From contig QNQO01009133.1 in assembly GCA_003290165.1 (NCBI GenBank), positions 455,181 to 519,180 of the forward strand: a stretch of 64,000 nt of DNA, read 5' to 3'. Shown here piece after piece: positions 46,398-58,200 of the stretch (the first letter of the stretch is position 1; each line of letters starts with the position of its first letter). The notes under the pieces were generated by a model. It was given only the letters and a program-made list of their open reading frames with translations. It ran no database searches and was not told the origin of the DNA. This DNA is from Berberis thunbergii. Lineage: Eukaryota; Streptophyta; Magnoliopsida; Ranunculales; Berberidaceae. The position numbers and the translations under genes were made by a program.

Positions 46398-47661
46398 ATG
46401 GAGAGTAGTAAGGGAACTGCAAGGAGGATCATGGTTGTTGCAGACACGACTCGTGAGTCTGCGGGTGCCCTCCAATATGCACTTTCCCATGCAGTGGTTG
46501 ATAAAGATGAGTTGATCCTCTTTCATGTCGAAAACTCAACCTCATGGCGTAGACCATTCTCTAATTTCCTTAAGAAAACACCTCATCATTCACTCAATAA
46601 TTTTCATCCTCAGCCCAACAATTCCGCGCCCTTTCTCTCCAACTCATCATCTACCTCCTCCTCTGATTCCTCTAATGAAAGCGTCGTTAGTGCTGGTGGA
46701 GGAGGCGGCAGTGGTGGTACTGCAGGTGATATGGACTTTCTTGAAGAAATGAAAACTATTTGCGAACGGGCTCAGCCAAAGATCAGAGTGCTTATAGAGA
46801 AGGTGGAGATGGAAGGGAAAGACAAGGCCTCTGCCATTCTCTCACAAAGCAAAGCACTCTCCATTGATGTCCTTGTTATAGGCCAGCGCCGCAGTCTCTC
46901 CAATGCAATTTTAGGGTGAGTATGTTGCAACTCCTAATTCACATCTTTCCTTTTTCTGCAGGTCCTAGTAGTAAGTGTAAAAAAATCAAAAGTGGCCACC
47001 AAACATGGCTCCCTAGACTTAATCAAATAAGATGCTACATGCAAAATCAAACGCAGGTCCAATGAAATCATATATGAATGAGGAATAATATTATGAACTT
47101 TGACAAAACCAATTGGAATCCCTCTACAAATCAATTTGCATCTTCTTCTCCATCATCAATGGGATCATGCTGTTATCTCAGAAACCATTGTTGAAATATT
47201 CAACAAGAAGACTAGAGCATGTAGTGATCTGTATAGTATGGTAATAATTTAGCTGAGGCAGTATTTATGTTATGACACCTTAGTATATGCAACTTTACAG
47301 ACATAACTTGTGGTCTGAATATGTATTAATAGAAGTTATCGTTAAACTGGTGCAACTATTAACTTGTTCAGACTGCAACATGTTTATGAACATGATATAG
47401 CAGCAAAAGAAAATATAAGCTAAGCGAAACACAATCTAACCTCGAGGAAGTGTCTTTGATTTATTTACTGACAGTTCTTTGTTCATTCTGAACAGGTGTA
47501 AGCTGAGTGGAGGGGCTAGTAAAGTGACCAAAGGGATGGACACAGCAGAGTATCTGATTGAGAACAGCAGGTGCACATGTGTGGGTGTTCAGAAGAAGGG
47601 CCAAACTGGAGGCTATGTTCTCAACACCAAGACACACAAAAACTTCTGGCTTCTGGCCTAG
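46398..47661 (+). CDS. Universal stress protein-like (adenine nucleotide alpha hydrolase fold), 2 exons
   Basis: Exons 46398-46915 and 47496-47661 join through a gtgagt donor and an aacag acceptor in compatible phase and give 227 residues. The N-terminus reads RRIMVVADTTRESAGALQYALSHAV and DELILFHVEN, the first beta-alpha-beta of the USP fold. A Ser/Asn/Gly-rich linker covers about 68-112. Then come FLEEMKTICERAQPKIRVLIE, DVLVIGQRRSLSNAILG and the tail DTAEYLIENSRCTCVGV ending THKNFWLLA. This matches a plant-specific USP group of about 210-285 residues whose biochemical role is not well defined. USP domains bind ATP or act as small stress-response modules. The start at 46398 has G at -3 and G at +4; another ATG lies five bases upstream out of frame. 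It shares its 3' side with GatB, which comes from the other strand. Confidence 0.9.
46916..47495. other. Single intron of the USP-like gene (580 bp)
   Basis: GT-AG intron with no recognisable element inside. It separates the glycine-containing loop (SLSNAILG) from the C-terminal strand and tail. Confidence 0.8.
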
Positions 47662-49134
47662 TTCTTCTTACTGATTGCTTCAGGACAAGACAAAATTAGC
47701 TTTACTTGGATAGTTTAATTTGCCGAATCAAATGAGTACATATCTACATTTATTTTTCTCCTCGTATATTTTATGTACATATGAGGGTTGACCCAACAAA
47801 ACCTAGGGCATACATGTAAACTATGAATGGACAGATTGGGTAACTCTCCATTGAGTCGGATCACCAGTGCCTGCATTGATGACTCTGAAGGTTAAGCAGC
47901 TAACACAACATGATGTTCAGATGCAGGATAGAGAACAATACTAGATGAGAAGAAAAACACAGTAGCAGCAAGGTCGAGTTCCTTAGAGTGTTTTTGGTTC
48001 GCAAAGAATATGTGTTCCTTGCAAACAAAAAATCTTCTTGAAATAACATGCATCACAATTTAAACTCAAATGCATGGTACAAATCCATGGAACTACTTAG
48101 TGTGAGAGACCTCTGACAAAGTAGTATGCAATTCAAGGGTGGCACAGGTTATTATTATGTTGGGGTCAGTCCATCGCTTAGTGAAGGAAGTCAACTTTCT
48201 CCTCTCTTTTTATTTGCTTTTCCTGGAATTAGGTTTTATTTATCTCCACCCTAAGCCTTAACAAATCATTTGCTTTTAATTATCCATTAATGGGCAGGGA
48301 AAATGTCATTTTCTTGCCTAGAAAGATACTCAGCAGACTAAGCATTAATTGTCTTAAGCATGTGGTCTAAGTCTTGTGACTGCCATATGCACGCTCAAAT
48401 CAAAGTAAGTTTTCCAAGTTACATGACTGGTAAATCGACTATTCAGCAGAAAAGTAGACAAGTATATGTATGTGACACAAAGTAGACTTGGCAAAGAGAA
48501 CATAAAATAATGGCGAGTAGGGAACAGTGCTTAAGGATGAAATTTATGCGAAGGAGTGGAACTACAAACTTCTACGAATACCAAATATCATCAGCTATTA
48601 TATGGATCAGTGATCACACTGGACAGAGCAACTCACGGAATGTTAAGACTAAGTAAATTTATTAGAATCATGTTGTTAAGTTACATGGAGGTGCTTTCCA
48701 AAAAAAAAAAAAAAAAGTTACATGAAGGCAATATTGCTATGTGCTGCATGTTCCTCGTTCAATGACAAGTAAATATATTGTCAATACCCTCTAGAATCAT
48801 TCACAGGTGAAAATTGCAGCACTCAAATCTCTACAACTCTGCAGCAACAAACCATAACAAGAACATGCATCTGCATGTCAGTTTAAACTGTAAGTTCAAA
48901 TAGCAAAATCTTTCCAGGATGCCAAATCTTACCGACCCAAAATATGATGCCAGACCAAGCAACATGGACTAGCCATCGATCCAAGCCTCAAATTTTTGCA
49001 ATGCCACAAGCCTTATAATGAGTGCAAACTTGCCAAACCTAAAAGGGTCATAGACAAAAGATTAACACACGCACATATAAACATATATAAGGTAACATAG
49101 AAGTAAAATTATTGTGTACTCCACACACCTCAGC
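47662..49134. other. Convergent spacer between USP-like gene and GatB
   Basis: About 1.5 kb holds both 3' UTRs. I see no additional gene. A run of about 17 A lies near 48700, possibly the tail of a retrotransposed fragment. Confidence 0.5.
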
Positions 49135-49215
49135 TCAGCTTGTGGCATTCAACTTCTCGTTGAGAATTTTGTTCAAAAGCACCGGATTCGCCTTACCTTT
49201 TGATGCCTTCATTAC
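49135..49215 (-). CDS. GATB: GatB terminal exon 8
   Basis: After an aatag acceptor, 26 codons read [18 protein letters not shown] followed by NEKLNATS and a TGA at 49137-49135. This is the conserved C-terminal helix of GatB that helps hold tRNA. It lies 3.7 kb from exon 7, so short-range gene prediction would easily miss it. Confidence 0.9.
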   Translation of the reverse strand, partial: VMKASKGKANPVLLNKILNEKLNATS

Positions 49216-52200
49216 CTATTAGAATTCATGACAAATGTTCAAATCAAGGTTTTATTAAGTATGTATTATGTCCATAGTTATCAAAACGCATGCATATCGT
49301 GTATCGAAAACCTAAATTTACGATACGCATATCAAAACGTATAGTGTACTGTAAGATACGGTGTGAAAATAAATATATAAATATATATACAAACATATAA
49401 AACACTTTCATTGATATATGACTTATGAACATGTACAAGTAAGCTATTGCCTATTATCCATCCATTCATTCATTTCACTTATACAAGGACGATAAATCCC
49501 CGGATCATCCTTATATTGGAGTATGCATTAGTCTATTATTAAGTATGTATCAATATGGCTTAGATACGACAAGTATTAAACACCATATCGTGCATATCGT
49601 ACGATACAAACAACTATTCTCTGAAAACAAGCTAGAAGCTTTACTAAAACGACAATAACTCTCCTCAATATCTATATAAGAGTAGAGACTTCCTAAGACT
49701 AATATAACTATTACTCTCCATGAGCTATTCATTTGTAATGAAGAGCGTCACTACGTTAAAACAAAGTTTGTGGCTTCTATTCTTCTTTGTTCCTTTGAAC
49801 AATTTCAAAAACTTGTAAAGCTTTTCGAACTTCCAATTAAGAACACATTTTGAATCACAATTTTCTCACAAAATCTTGCATACAGACTATATGAAGGCTT
49901 ATCAACGAATTATAACTAACAAACTTATCCACGAATTATAACCAACAAAATGAGCCAAAAGGGAGAAAATGACAAAAAGAAAAAAAGGGGGCAGAGGGGG
50001 TCGTGATGAAAAAGTGCAAAAAATGGTATTAAGGCTTTGAGATTTTATGGGAATGGTGGTTTTCGGGTTAGGGTTGGGGATGAACGTCCACTTATGGATG
50101 GTGGTTTAATTGGATCAACCTCAGGAGGTGTTTCTTTGAGTGGATTGAGATGTGGCGGGGGTTCAATGAAGAATCAACCATGTTTCTTTGTTCAATGATA
50201 GATGGGGCTTGACATTTGAGTGGGGTTCCTTTTGGAAATTGAATGGTTACCGATTAAGGAAATTAGATTTGGGTACATGGGTTCTTGGGGTTCATGTTGT
50301 GGTTTGATTGGATGCAACACAAATTCCAACTTGTCCTTCACTTCAAGGCATAAGCGCGTAAGCATTCAGTTGTTGCTTTATATGCTGCACATTCAAGTCA
50401 CAAATCCATGGCCATCTAAGAAGATGACAAAAAATCCCGAGGGCATGATTTCAATTGTGCCGCAACCATCAAATGTCTTTGGCAGAGTTAGAACCCTGAA
50501 CTTGTAATACCATCCACTACAAGTCCTACTAAATGAGACGTTGAGCTAGCACCCATTGGCAAACTTAATAACAACAACAACAACAACAACAACAACAAAG
50601 TCCATATCGATTGCATATTTGCATCACATAAAATTTCATCCTGGTATTTCTAATGGATAAAGGAAATGCAGCATTGGAAAACACAAAAGCTGTCAGGTGA
50701 TCTAGAGTCAATCAACAACTTTTCTAGAAAATTGGGGGGGCATTTGACATCAATAACAAATTTTGCAATAAGAATCAACTAATAGCTGGGTGAAGGGGTA
50801 ACATTATTGGGTTGGTACAATGGGTAACGGTCTTTGAGAATGTTGGAATCATGTCGAGTCAAATATGGAAGAGACGGAAGGTAAGTAGATTGAGAAAAGT
50901 AAAAATAAATTGTTGCAGAGAGCCAGAGAGGAACTTTCATGATAATAATGTTAATCATGGGTTGGATATGAAGATGGATGGGGTGGGAATTTTGGGAAGA
51001 ATACTTGCATTGGGCGAAAGTTTTAGGATACGGGTAATGGTAAATGATTTTCTAAGGGTGTATATCGAATGGGAGCAGAGAAAAATCAGCACTTAGCTCT
51101 AACTTTGTACAATCATAATTTTCAAAGACTCGAGTAATTACACAATTCCACTGAACCTCTGATCCAATTGGATATTTGTTAAAAAGTTGTTGCAAGCGTC
51201 GGTTGTACTTAGTATGTAAGGTTCAAGTTCCTTTAAATGATCACATGGGTTCTAATCGATGTAAATGTGCAATAAGGCAGACGAGTGTTTTGTTCATCGC
51301 CTCATGTCTTGTGACTTTGCTAAGGCTATTTGAGATGATTTTACACCATATACTCTATCATTACTTGCATAGTTGGGATAGCCATAACCTCTCCCTTGCT
51401 ACAAAATGGATCTGGTAATGGTTTACATTATTTTGTGCTCCTCCGCGTCCCCGCCAAAGCTCCATATTTTCTTCAGCGCCTAGGCCCAACCTCGGAGCTA
51501 TGAAGTGCCACACCTTAGTCAAGGTGGAGGGTTATCAAGGCTCCTAGGCCACTACTAGGCCCTTGTTTTGGAAAGGTAACTTGAACAAAAAAAAAATCCC
51601 TATACAAACAACTTAAATCACATGCTAATTTGTTTCACAATACATATGATGAAAATTTTGAAATTAGAGGAAACCTAAAAGCTATGTAGTAAATGCTGAT
51701 AACGGACCTTTCGCGGTCCAGGGCCGATTTAAGATTAAGTGGATTAATCGGATTTCATCAATCTACTTTTTCGAAGTATACATTTTTATACCCTCACTAA
51801 TGTAAATTATAACAAAAATAACTTTTTCTTGACAATAAAGATTAATAAGACAAGTATTATAGAGCAACAAAAGTCATTATAGAGAAAATCATGTCCAAAA
51901 CATCCACATTATAAAGCTACAACCACCACCACTCAACAGGACGACAACTACCACCCAACAGAACAATCCTGATTTATCACCGATTTTTTGGTGACTCAAT
52001 GATTAATCGATGACACGATTAATCGGTAACTAACCGATTTCTCATCAATTAATCAATAATCGCTAAATACCTAGTTCATATGTACCCCTGATTTATACTA
52101 AATCGTCGATTAATAAGTGGTTAATTGCCGCATTAATAACCCAGCCTAAAAGTTCAACCTTTAAAGGAAAAGTCCCACCACTGCAGCATCTTGCCCCACC

Positions 52201-55200
52201 AAGGTGCAGTGACGGACCTTGACACCTTGCACCTAACAATACTGATACGAATTTCCTCATGCAATCCATTGCTTCTTCTTTTGATCTTAAGTGGGGTCAG
52301 ATCTTTGGTTTGAAGTTTGAACAAGGGTTTCGACCTGGTCGTCTTAGAAATATACATATTAATGATTTTAGGTTCAAATTGGGATAGAGCAATAGTCTAA
52401 TTTTTCTATAATTCAAATATTTGTAATCTTGGCCTGAGCAGGTGATACCCTCCTTCACTCCTTCCTTTTTATCATAAATTAATGAATCTCCTTTTGTAGT
52501 TCCGAACAACAACAACAGGTCAACAGCAACAACAATAATAATATAAAAAAATAATATTCTTTAAAATATCTTTCTTTTACCGTTTCATTTGCCAGTTTTC
52601 TCACGTACATTTATATGCATTCTAACACCTTTTGCCTGACATTCACCTTATATTTATTCTCCTGATCTAAGCAAGGACACCAAACACTAGTTATATTTTT
52701 CTTTCACTAATAAAAAAATATATTATGATAGTAAATGGAAAAGAAGGACAACTTAACTTATTGGCAGTGTTGAAATGGCACTTTGAAATTAACAGAAAAA
52801 TGCATCAGACTAAATTGACATGGATAAGTGAAGTTTAGGAATGTCATTCTGTGAAGTTGAATCTTTTTTTGAAACATTTTCTATACCTGGCCAGCAAAAA
52901 ATCCTTGCAACTTAGTTTTCCCTCCACGGTATTGTTCAAGCTGCTTTGGGTTTTCAGTAAGTACTTTCTCTACCATCCTTTCAATCTCAGCAGGGTCTAC
53001 TATCTGGTTAAAAATCAAGTCTTAGACAAATGAATATGAAGAGATCACGACCTGGTTATAAATGAAAAACCTAATAGGAATCATGTAAGAACTTACAACA
53101 GGAAAGAAATCACGATAATATATTATGACCAAGGTGGCTACATAGCTATCCTATGGAAATATCCATACATCATCATTAATATGACATGTTAAGTTGTTCA
53201 TGATAACTACTATAATTAATGACAGAGAAATGTTTTCCATCAGCAAATGACAAATATGATGGATCAGACATTTCTGTTCAGGTAGATCAACCTAGCTCAT
53301 ATTACAGATGAATCCAACTCATGTGTTAAGAAGACCTCCAGACACACTCACAAGATGATTAACTGTTTCATTACCCTTGTGTCATGTTTCTTCCAGGGAA
53401 TGAGAATAAGATCATATCTAGAAGTAGGCATATGTTACTTGGTATTTTAAAGAAGTATTCTACCAACATTAAATGAACAAACTTTTCCAATAAAGTTGAA
53501 TGACTTGCCTGAACGAGATCTTTTTCTTCTATTAGCGCCTTGACAGTGCCGCCCTTTGCTAGAAGCTCGGACAGTATCTGCAAACATTGAGAGAAAAATG
53601 AGGGGGAACAAAGTAAATTAAAAGCTATCAGTGAAAGAAATTCGCTAGAAATGTGTGCTAATAAAAGCCTCATCATCTTTTGGTGATACATTCTAAAACA
53701 ACAGAAATCTTTTAAGAGTCCCTCAACCGTCTGGCCGTCTGGGTATTTTAAAAAGTGTATTTTGAATAAATTATGATGATTAAATTATGACTTCAATTTA
53801 AACAACTAGTGCTGGAGAGAAATACTGATGATAAACGTGAGAGACTATGGACTTCCTTTCAAGCTTGTAGCATATGAAATCTCCGAGATATTTCTTTACA
53901 GCCATGATGAGTTTGTCATGATCTTAGAAAGGTTCCATGATATGAACAATGCAACAAAAAAGTGTTACAAAAGAAAAATATCATGATATAATATTGGTTC
54001 ATGGTCAATAAGAAAAACCCAGTTGTCGCTGAAAAAATTACCCTTGTGATCCTATGGACCAATGTGAACTAACAATACTAGAATTTCAAACAGAAAGATC
54101 AATATGATAATGGGAGACTCACTTCTTTCCCAATCTTTCCACTGATAATTCCACCCTTTATAGAAGCTATTAGTTCAGCCAGCTCTTCAGGTGTAAGTTT
54201 AATTTCATTCATCGAAAGCTTTTCATTTTTCAAGTAAGCAGCAATATCACCCATTATCCAATTGGTAGCCAGCTTGACATCAGCACCCTTTCTAATAGTT
54301 GAGTCAAAAAAATTGCAAACCTGAGACATTGGGTAGAAATGTTTCTTGTCAGAGACTACTATTATTGTTGATTTAGATAGTTTACTTGAACAATCCTTGA
54401 AAGCACTTACATTTATGTCATTGGCAAGAAAAAGAACATCTTGCATGCTGAGGCCCATTTTTTCATACCTCCTGCGCTTCATCTCCGGTAGTTCTGGTAA
54501 GGAACGTTTGATACCATCAACATACTCCGTGGTGAGAATCACTTCTGGAAGATCTGGTTCTGGAAAGTAGCGATAATCAGCAAGCCCCTCCTTTTTCCTC
54601 ATTGTGACTGTTTTCTAAACAATACATCAGAAGTAAGCCAAAACTGTGTAATTTTGTACAGGTCTAGTTTTGTGCACTTGAATGAAGAAAATAAGTGTAA
54701 CCTGTGCACCCTCGTCCCATAGCCGGGTTTCCTGTACAATTTGATCTTGTTGAAATTGATCATGGAGGAGAACCTGCCTGGAGATCTCAAAATCAATTGC
54801 CCTGTGCATGGCAGAGAAGGAATTCATGTTCTTTATTTCGACCTGCCAACAAAATAGGCATCTCACGCTTTGAAATCGTTGATCCAATAACATTATTTGA
54901 AATGATACAGTAAAAATTCCTACTCTTCACTATGGTAGAAAATATGGATATTGCAAAATATAAAGAGATCCTACTTCTCACTTTTTTTGTTACTAACAAA
55001 GACTTAATCACGCTTAAGGCATAAATAAATGTAGTTCTCAATAAGAACACATAATGTGCCAATATGTCCACTCACTAGGTTCCACCGTTCCAGTACTTTT
55101 GTATATTACCAGACTCGTGACAGATGTAATAGCATGTATTTGGTTTTGGTATCTATTAATCCTTGTTTCAAGGGGGAGGGTTTTGAAGACCATGTAAATT

Positions 55201-58200
55201 TGGGTACTTTTGCAGGTCTCTCTCTTGGAGACTATTGTATAATTATTGTTGTCAAATAAATTTGATCCTTTCTCAAAAAAAGTATTCAAAGATGCAGTTG
55301 AAGAATTGGAGCACCATCGAGGTAAATCGCATGGCCATGATAAACAAATTCCATGCAAACAATTACCTTGATGGCACCTCAACGTGACATCTGTATTCTT
55401 AATTTCAAAGAAGCAAGGTCACGGAATAGTGTGACACTTCTGGCAGATTAGCCTCTTAAGCAGCACTTACAAAACATTTGCCAAGATCCTGGCAATGAGA
55501 TTGCAAGCATTCATGGAATTTATGATCTTTCCATTTCAAACCTCGGCAGTGAAAGGGTGACAGATCACAGATGCAAGGTTAATAGCAAACAAAGTCATCG
55601 ATGCACAGAATTTTCCTTACTATATGTTCATGAGAATGGGTTTCCAGTAAGATGAAGGTTGTCGATCAGAATGTTCCTACTCGGTTTTCCATGAATATTA
55701 ATGGGGAGTCACATGGGTTTTTCAGCCGCTCGAGGGGCGTCCGACGAGGTGATCCCTTCTCACCATTCATTTTTTCAGTCGCAACAAAGTGATTAACATA
55801 AATGATTTGGGATCTATTTGGGGGAATTTCCAGTAATATATTTGGGCCTTTTCGTTGGGAGCAAAAAATAGGTATAGCATTTGCAAGATTGGGGGGTGGA
55901 AGTAATTGGGAAGAGGTTCGCTACTAGGAAAGCAAAATTGATATGAAAGGAACGAAGACTTGTACTTATCAGGTGCTCTTGCTACTAGGAGAGCAAGATT
56001 GATATGAAAGGAAGGACTTGTACTTACCAGAAGTGCTCTTGTTACAAATTCCTTCCTCAATAATTAAGATAATAGAGAATATGATTAGAATTTCCTTCGG
56101 GAGTGGTGATCAGGAGGATGAAAGGTTCCATGCGCATAACTGAGAGTTAGTGTCTATCGAAAGAGGTAGGGGATTGTTACTCGATCATTATTGTTGATGA
56201 CTTGATGTATATGATCTCCTAAGTAAATGGTTGTGGAGTACGAAACCAAAAATGACTGTAGACAGAGATGATTTCATCGAAATATGATGCGTTGGGAATT
56301 AATTGGATTTTAAGGGACCCAAGTAGTTCTTATGGCACAAGTACATGAAATACTAATTATAATGTGGAGTGGGTTAAGATGATTGCAGGGAGAAGTGACC
56401 CCCAACAACTCAGAGGTTATGTGGAAACAATAACAAAAAAAGAAGACACAATCTGAGTTCAGAGTTTTGCCAATCCTTTTACTATATTATTAGAAGTTAC
56501 AATCTCTCAAGTCTCTATAACAACTCGCTTGAGGCTCTCCCTCTCTCTCAAGTACAACAATCTTGAGGCTTTCTCTCAAAAACAACTCTTGAAGGGCTCT
56601 CAAGAACCACGCTCTTAAAGCTCTACTTAACAAGCTCTAGATGTACATCGCTCCAGCCTAAATAATCAATACAATTCCAAGGCTATATTTATAGGGAATT
56701 TAATTGTCCTAATTGACAAAGAAACCCATCCAAAATAAGAAACTTTCCTTTACCATTAAGCTCCTAGAGAAAGATACTCCTATATTAGATGTGACAAGGC
56801 TGAGTTTTAGCATGATGCTTGACGTGGGGATGAACCTTTCATAGAGAAGTAGTGTGGTTTGGTAGAGGAGTTTGGACTAAATTTGGAGCTTCCATCTCCA
56901 TATGGGTTCTCTACATGGATGTTAGCTGAGTTTCTTGACATGTCCGGAGTGATGGAAGGATGGTATCGAGAAGTCAAGAGAACAATGAGTTTTCAATGTT
57001 TCTCAAGGTGCTTGCTTTTTGTTATTTTTTCGAATTGCTCATTGAATAATTACCTAATGATGCTTGAGCAGATTATCTTTTGAAATTAGTTTCGAGAAAA
57101 GGAGTTCCATAGTTTTTTTTCTTAATATGGGCAATAGTCAAAGATGATTTCATCTGAAGTAAAGCTACTGCACAAAAGCATAGAGTTAGATGTTACATGT
57201 TCCTTACATTAGGTGCTATCCAAAACAGCCACACACCTTTTAATTGGTGTTAGTTTGTTTTGTTTGTAGTGGGAATTATGAGATCCATGGAGTTGTTGAA
57301 GTCCTAGAAGATCTCAAACTGCCTTACTTACAAAGGAAAGATTTTATGAAATCAGTACCATTCACAATTTGTCGGGTGTATGGCTAGAACAGATCTAGGG
57401 TTGAACAAAAAGCCGAATAAACTGATTAAACCAACCAAACAAAAGCAAACCGATCGATTCGATTCGGTTTTCAAAAGTTTGAAACCGATGTAGTCGCTTC
57501 GATTTTCGATTCGTAGCAACTTAAACCCAAAAAGCCAGACAGCACAATACTGATATATCAAGCGAATACGGTTTCTCTATTATTTAGTTTAGTTTAACTT
57601 TATTATTTAATTCACCAAACCTGTCACTTCTGTGTCTTGTCTAAATAACACAGAATATGGGGTGAGGGACAAAAAACTTTACATATTATATTAGTAAAAC
57701 TTTACATATTATATTAGTAAAACTTTATCCTTCATGCATAATAGAATCTATTGGATCGATTTCAAATTGAATACCATCCCAAAAGAGTCCTTTTGTGTCA
57801 TTTGGAAACAGTGAAGCAATAAAATAAAAACATGACCAAATTGAAAACTAGTAGTATAGAAACTCGTTGCAAAGAAAACTCGACTCTCTCAATAGAAGTT
57901 TTGCTTTTGTAAGAGTGCATGCAAGAAATCATCTTGAAGTGAAAATCAGAGATTCAAAGAGATCAAGCAAGCAAGATTCAACGATGGAGTACGAGCGAAC
58001 GGATTTAATGCAAACAGGAGAGAGATTAAGCAGAGATCTAAATGAGAGATGGAAATGATACAAGTCCTAACTATTTGCATTAGTTGTTAGCTTTTGATGT
58101 TGTATGAGGACGTTGATCTTTTATCGAATTTTCTTTTGATTTAGAGTATTGTAGATGGGTTCTTTGTTTAGTTGTTAGCATTTAATGGTGTATGAGGTTG

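Larger units (their letters stand above)
49216..52886. other. GatB intron 7 (3.7 kb)
   Basis: It contains SINE-like copy 2 (50450-50560), an (AAC)n microsatellite (50570-50597) and repeat family 1 copy 2 (51690-52145). The stretch 49250-49640 is rich in gatacg/cgtatc words (for example catatcgtgcatatcgtacg) and is probably another repeat. The remainder shows nothing I can support. Confidence 0.55.
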
